This document shows, piece by piece, positions 58,790 through 64,000 of a DNA stretch of 64,000 bases. Each line of letters opens with the position of its first letter. Positions within the stretch are counted from its first letter, which is position 1. The translations under genes were made by a program, and so were the position numbers. The notes beneath the pieces are model-generated. The model worked only from the letters and a program-made list of their open reading frames with translations, was not told where the DNA came from and did no database searches. The stretch comes from Icerya purchasi (Eukaryota > Arthropoda > Insecta > Hemiptera > Monophlebidae): contig CM077116.1 of assembly GCA_039619475.1 (NCBI GenBank), forward strand, positions 178,155,863 to 178,219,862. Direction: 5' to 3'.

Positions 58790-59700
58790 TCATTGAAAAT
58801 TTACGTAAATGAAATTTATCAAAATATTATAAATCACCTTTTTGAAAAGCGAAACAAAAAACCAATAATTCTTCAATATCAATTTATATGGGTCAAACGA
58901 AGAAAAATATTCGTGCGCAAAAACTCTCAAAACCAAATAATCTCAATGGAATCTACAGAAGATTTAACAAGATAGTAACTAAGATATTATGGAAACGCCG
59001 TCAATTTTAAATAGATATACACTATTCGATAGACAGAAAAGATGATAAAGTAAAATAAAATGAACGAAATCAATATATACCAAATTATTTTAGCTTTTCA
59101 ACAAAAAATTTTTTAACCAGTTACAAACAATATAAAGAAATCTATAAAACATAAAGCAAAACGAAATTCAACTGTTAAACGTAAATGGCTATAATTTATT
59201 TTCGCAAACTCCCGAACACAAAAATAAGTGATGTACAGCAATATATATTAAGAATAGCGTATAAAGCGATAAAATTAACATTCAATGGAATAACTGCAAG
59301 ACGATTGCTCTAAAATTATAGACAACAGAAATTTATAGACAGCCAAATAATAGCAAAGCACTGTTTATTTTTGAATTAAAGAACAACATAACGGAATTCA
59401 TTAAAAAGAAGGTTGCATTATACGTGGTGCTATTAACATTAACACCATAAAAATAAATAACAACTTTACTTAATATAGGAATATGCTATCGGAGGAAGGA
59501 TTTGAAAATAAAATTAATAAGGCTACAAGAATTGAAATAACGATGGATAATACCTTGAAATTATGTTTCGATCATGTTTTTACAAGATTTAAGAATAAAA
59601 TAAAAGCAATCTCGCTTATATCAGACCACAGAATTTCTGATCACTATCTAATATATTATAAAATACGAATAAGTGCAGATATATAAATAATAATAAGGAA
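58790..59700 (+). mobile_element. Decayed LINE, ORF1 end and endonuclease
   Basis: The frame to 58975 ends RKIFVRKNSQNQ...STEDLTR, an L1-type ORF1 C-terminal pattern (KPIIL...SEDLTR-like). From about 59400 to 59686, NININ, then YRNMLSEEGFENKINKATRI, LCFDHVFTRF and ISDHYLIYY are the last motifs of an EEP endonuclease, with the catalytic DH. Stops throughout. Family different from the I-type element next to it. Confidence 0.6.
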
Positions 59701-59789
59701 GACAAACACAAAAATAACATCTACAATGAAAAGAGTTTAAAAGAACTCTTATAGGCAACTGTCTGAGGGAATGTAGAAAAAACGAAGCC

Positions 59790-61030
59790 CCCCTACCTTA
59801 TGTTTTTACTGCTGAGGAACTAGATCTTTTTCCACATAGTTCAAACCTTTCTCATCCCTTCTTAACCTCTCCTTTCACTATGAGCGAGCTCATTGCTGCC
59901 TTTCCTAAAAACATAAACTCATCTCCAGGCTTAGACGGAATTCTCTATTCTGTTCTTAAAAATCTTCCTAAACAATTTTATGGAATCCTCTTAAACATTT
60001 TTAACTATATCCTCGTTTCTGGCTATACTCTTCTCACACAGAACTCCTTCATAATTGTCCCCATTCCAAACGATAAAGACTACGCCTTTTCGCTGTATTT
60101 CCCTCGCCAGCTGTCTTAGGAAACTATTCAAATCCATTTTAAACAAACGTCTTGTTTGGTGGTTGGAGAGTAGTAATGTATTTCCTAATAATATGTATGG
60201 ATTTCATCCTGGCCGTGATCTTTCTGATTGTGTTGCCTTTTTCCTATATCATATCTATAAGTCATTCATTCAAAATAGGTTCACATTGGCCGCTTTTGTC
60301 GATGTCTCAAGTGCCTTCGACAGCATTCATCTTCCAACTCTTCGAAATAAAATGTTCTCTATTAATTTACCTCCTCATTTCATTTCCTTAATTATGAATC
60401 TCTTCGAAAATAGAACCATTCATTTGAGTTCATCCGACGAGTCAATTACACGAAGAGTCTTCCGCAGTCTCCTACAGGGGTCTTGTCTTAACCTCACTCT
60501 CTTTAATATATATTCTCTTAATATCGCTTCACTTCCTATACCTTCTTCCTCTCTGTTCTTTGCTGACGACGTCCTTCTTTATACCGCTGCTTCTAATATT
60601 CTAGAAGCTCGCCATAAGTTGCACGAGTCTCTGTGTATTCGGGAAAGTTCCTTATCAGAAATCCATCTTATGATCGCTCCTTTAAAATCCTCATGTACTA
60701 TTTTCACTTATCGCCCCTACAATCCAGCGTTAATCAACGTATCTATCAATAATCTACGCCTGCCCTTCGTTATCTCCTTCCGATATTTAGGGATCTATCT
60801 TAACAGTTGACTATCCTTCTCAGAACATATAAATTATCATCATTCATCCACACTAAAACGGTTGAATATCCTAAAGGCTTTGTCGTCTTCCAATTGGGAC
60901 GGGGCCCTTGTGGTACTCCTTACGCTCTATAAATTTATTATCCGCTCTAAGTTTGATTACGATAGTGTCCTCTACGGCCTGCGGTAACGCATCTAATTCT
61001 CTTCTCTCCAAACTCGTGAAGCAATTTCGT
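59790..61030 (+). mobile_element. I-type LINE fragment inserted in older LINE
   Basis: Frames from 59880 and 60055 read SSPGLDGILYSVLKNLPK, SLASCLRKLFKSILNKRL, MYGFHPGRDLSDCVAF, FVDVSSAFD, FFADDVLLYT and then, after a stop at 60808-60810, KRLNILKALSSSNWDG. These match the RT of the 39.3-kb element. Motif B has drifted (SLLQGSCLN). Truncated on both sides. Confidence 0.85.
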
Positions 61031-61439
61031 CGCACACTTATAGCTACCGTAAAGCAAAACTGTTGAAGTTTTATTAAGTAAACTTTTACGTTTAATTTTT
61101 TAGTCTATTTTAAATACTTCCCACAGTAAATATTTCATCGAATTTTTTTAAAATTTCCTCAAGTGTATTTTACCATTTTATTTTTGAACCAATTGTAAAG
61201 CCGATTTACCCTGCGAAAATGTATACCGTATGAGTTTTAAAGATAGATTCGCCCCTTCTTCTTGTATTTAGGAAAAGAATAAAAAAAAATTAGGTACATA
61301 TATATGTCAATTAGAACGGACGCTATAGGTATGTAATTGAAATACTTAGCGCATTTATATAAAGATAAATAAACTAAAGGAAAAGGAAGGTTAGGTATTA
61401 AATAAATTAAAAGTAAAACGTATAATATTTATAAAACAT

Positions 61440-62990
61440 AAAATAGTCCCATACGTTACCAGAATAATGATAGACACCATTTAGATGTTAACCACACTAG
61501 ATGAACTTAAAAGAACAGAAATAAGTCCCATATACAAAAAAGGTAAATTTAAAGAATAAAAGAATTATACATGGTAGGAAAACCTATACCAGAACTCCTT
61601 TACAACGACAGATCAAATTGTGAAAATGTACTAACATACCTAAAAATTGTAAATATGTATAATAGTATCTAGATAAGCTAACTGTTAAGATTTAATATAT
61701 TCGTCGCAAATGGCTCCATTGTCGAGCGACAATAAATAAATATATTTTAAAAAAAAAAGACCTATCAAGAACAAAAAAAAAAATCATGGGAAAACATATA
61801 GCTAAACGGTTACAAGAACACATTATGATAAACAGAACTTTAGACCTAGTCATCAATATAGGTTTCAAAATATAAAAATACCCCTTGCTACAGAGCAATT
61901 TCCCAAATTTAATTTTTTTAACTACAAAAAAACATTGCCTAATTTTATTTATTTATTTAACAGAAGCGTTTGATTCAGTCAGACGTCATTTTTAAAAATA
62001 TAGGATTTGAAGGAAAACCATTACTTAAATAACAGAAGTAGTATTTGGAACTGGAAATACCTATAGCCAGCCTCTTACCATGAAATGTGACGTTCCTCAA
62101 GCAATAATTCTGACCCCCCAGCATTATTTCTGTATATGTAAGAAATGTACAAAAATCAATAAAATATGGGAAAATTTTTACTTATGTAGGTAATACAGTA
62201 TTAATAGTAGCAGACAAAAATATTAATAATACCAAGTTGCACCTCCAAGAAGACTTGAACAATACATTTGGTTACACGATAAAGTACTACAGATAAAACA
62301 CAGATAAAATCGAATTATTATAAATTAAACTAAGTAACCACTACAATTTTTACAATATACACATAATGTGTCATAGAGTGAGCTGTTTGCAAGCAAAAAA
62401 TAGCAATTTATGTCAGTACATTAATATTGAAACAGTAAACAACTAAAAATATTTAGGAGTAAAAGTAAACAACTATTTTAATTGGAGGGACCATGTAAAT
62501 TATTTGAATATAAAAATTAAAGAAACAATCCTATTGCTATATAAACTAAACCAATATATATCATATATCAATCAATAAAACGAAAATACTGCTTTATCAT
62601 GCATTATGTTAGTGTCATTAAATTATGTAGTAATAACTTGGGGTAAAGCAAACAAAACTTAAATGGAACACATTATATATTTAAACAAAAGTACCTCACA
62701 GGTATAGTGAAAAATAATACGGATAATTTATAAACAGATAGGAACATGTTAAAAAAATATAACATTTTGAACCCAAAATTATATCTCTACCAATTAATTG
62801 TAATGGCAAGGATAAAAAAAAATAAAGGAATAAAAAATAAATTCAATACATTATAATATTAGGAAAATACAGCAGTATAAAAAAGTGAATTATAGTAATT
62901 TAAACGAACATGATCATAACATTCAAATAAATATACTCCATAAATTATTAAACATATTACCCGAATATATCAAACAAGAAAGAAACTAAC
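61440..62990 (+). mobile_element. Decayed LINE reverse transcriptase
   Basis: Broken + strand frames read KRTEISPIYKKG (about 61507), YLTEAFDSVRRHF (motif A, about 61950), KCDVPQAIILTP (motif B, about 62080), YVGNTVLIVA (degenerate catalytic box, about 62190), KYLGVKVNNYFNWRDHVNYL (about 62447-62505) and YVVITWGKA. The order is a full RT, heavily mutated. It may be the rest of the element whose endonuclease ends at 59.69 kb. Confidence 0.65.
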
Positions 62991-64000
62991 GTAGAAGCCG
63001 CTTAATCAAAAATATTTTGTTGTTCTTCCTCTCAAAATCAGCTAACCATTTTCAACTCATATTCTCAGGATTTTTTCGAGAATCTAAGTTTGGTGGGTCC
63101 TGAATTAGGGACCTGAAATTAATTTAAGAAAATTAACTTTTTTTTGTAACTTCGGTCAGCAGAAGAGGAAAAACAATCCAAAAGATCGAAATTAATATTG
63201 ACTGGCGCTGCGAATTTGGATAGAAATCGTAAAATCGTATCAACTGGCACTCATCAACGGATACCTCAAAATTCACATGATTCGTAACATTAGCTCCCGA
63301 AACAAGGACAAAATAAACCGAAATTTCATCAGTTCATATTAATATTAACCATTATATCATTCTTACATTGAAGATAACATATATTGAAAAATTGCAAATT
63401 TATTTTATAGAAAAAGATATTATACGAGTACTATTATTTTTTTCCGTAAATCGAAATAATTTTTCGCAAAAATAAAAGCAGACTTTGAAAATTACTGAGA
63501 AAATTTGGTGACCTAAAACGGCCACAACATGAAAATACCAACCAAAATCTTAAGATATACATACAATTTTCTCTGCAGTAAACACAAAAAATAGTTTCTT
63601 AAAATTATGAAAAGAATCAAGAGAGCATAGAAGCACAATTTAAAAAAGAAAATCTTTTGCAACTAAAAAAAATTGTGAAATATTAAAAATAAAGTTCTAC
63701 AACTCGAAATAAAATTAAAAATTCGCTCATCAAGTTGCTTTAAACTTTTTTATCCAAAATATATATTTTTTGTCTTTAAAACTATTATTAATATTTAGCG
63801 AGAAATAATTTTATTTAATATTGGTAACACCTTTTTAATATATTATTAAACATTGTGTATGGAAATATATTTTATTTACTTCAGTCAGAAAACCCTCTTT
63901 TTTGAAATCTAAACAAAAAAAATACAACAAAAGTATAAAAAAGAATTGTTATGCTTAAAATGAAAAAAGTCCCCATACCTTATAATTTTGTTTTCAAATC
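62991..64000. other. Right end, no gene recognised
   Basis: AT-rich. No supported gene. On the - strand the last bases contain a GTATGG donor-like site after an open stretch, which could be the edge of an exon continuing beyond the window. Confidence 0.35.

Noticed and set aside
1..64000. CRISPR arrays, bacterial operons, rRNA genes
   Set aside because: None seen; spliced genes and LINE/SINE content are eukaryotic.

Overview
This window looks like AT-rich arthropod nuclear DNA, probably from an insect and possibly a hemipteroid. That placing is inferred from intron-containing host genes and the mix of transposons, not from a marker gene. Three host genes can be read. (1) RNA polymerase II subunit RPB3 on the + strand is complete, with five exons between 1092 and 12830; it joins to 828 nt and 275 residues with every splice phase consistent. 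(2) A divergent beta-tubulin on the - strand is complete, with five exons between 27790 and 17567, 450 residues, and again all phases agree. (3) The last three exons of a leucine-rich-repeat protein lie on the - strand (53967 to 46015), with upstream exons not found.

Most of the remaining sequence that can be identified is mobile DNA at different stages of decay. RPB3 intron 4 carries a 5'-truncated non-LTR retrotransposon with an 11-bp target-site duplication, a broken Mutator-type transposase and a jockey-type fragment. The beta-tubulin introns hold a hAT element with both ends and an exact 8-bp duplication, a second copy of the RPB3-intron LINE, a mariner remnant, a hairpin and a hAT-like MITE. 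A large LINE with an RNase H domain (I type) fills 39.3-44.6 kb; broken relatives or tails lie at 37.0, 39.1, 55.1-56.4 and 59.8-61.0 kb. RTE-like, jockey-like, gypsy and Helitron fragments, two tRNA-derived SINE families and several microsatellites fill other parts.

The most unusual part is 28.4-32.7 kb. It is a compact + strand cluster of broken ORFs that reads as an endogenous, integrated DNA-virus structural module of the adintovirus/Polinton kind: a small membrane-active-type capsid protein, an adenain-like cysteine protease, a minor capsid-like protein, a major capsid-like protein and an orphan downstream protein, followed by a polyadenylation signal. It has many stops and frameshifts, and no polymerase or integrase was seen nearby.

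All gene-scale calls come from reading translations and splice signals by eye. Family names of decayed elements are recognition-based, and their borders are approximate unless a duplication or terminal repeat is stated.
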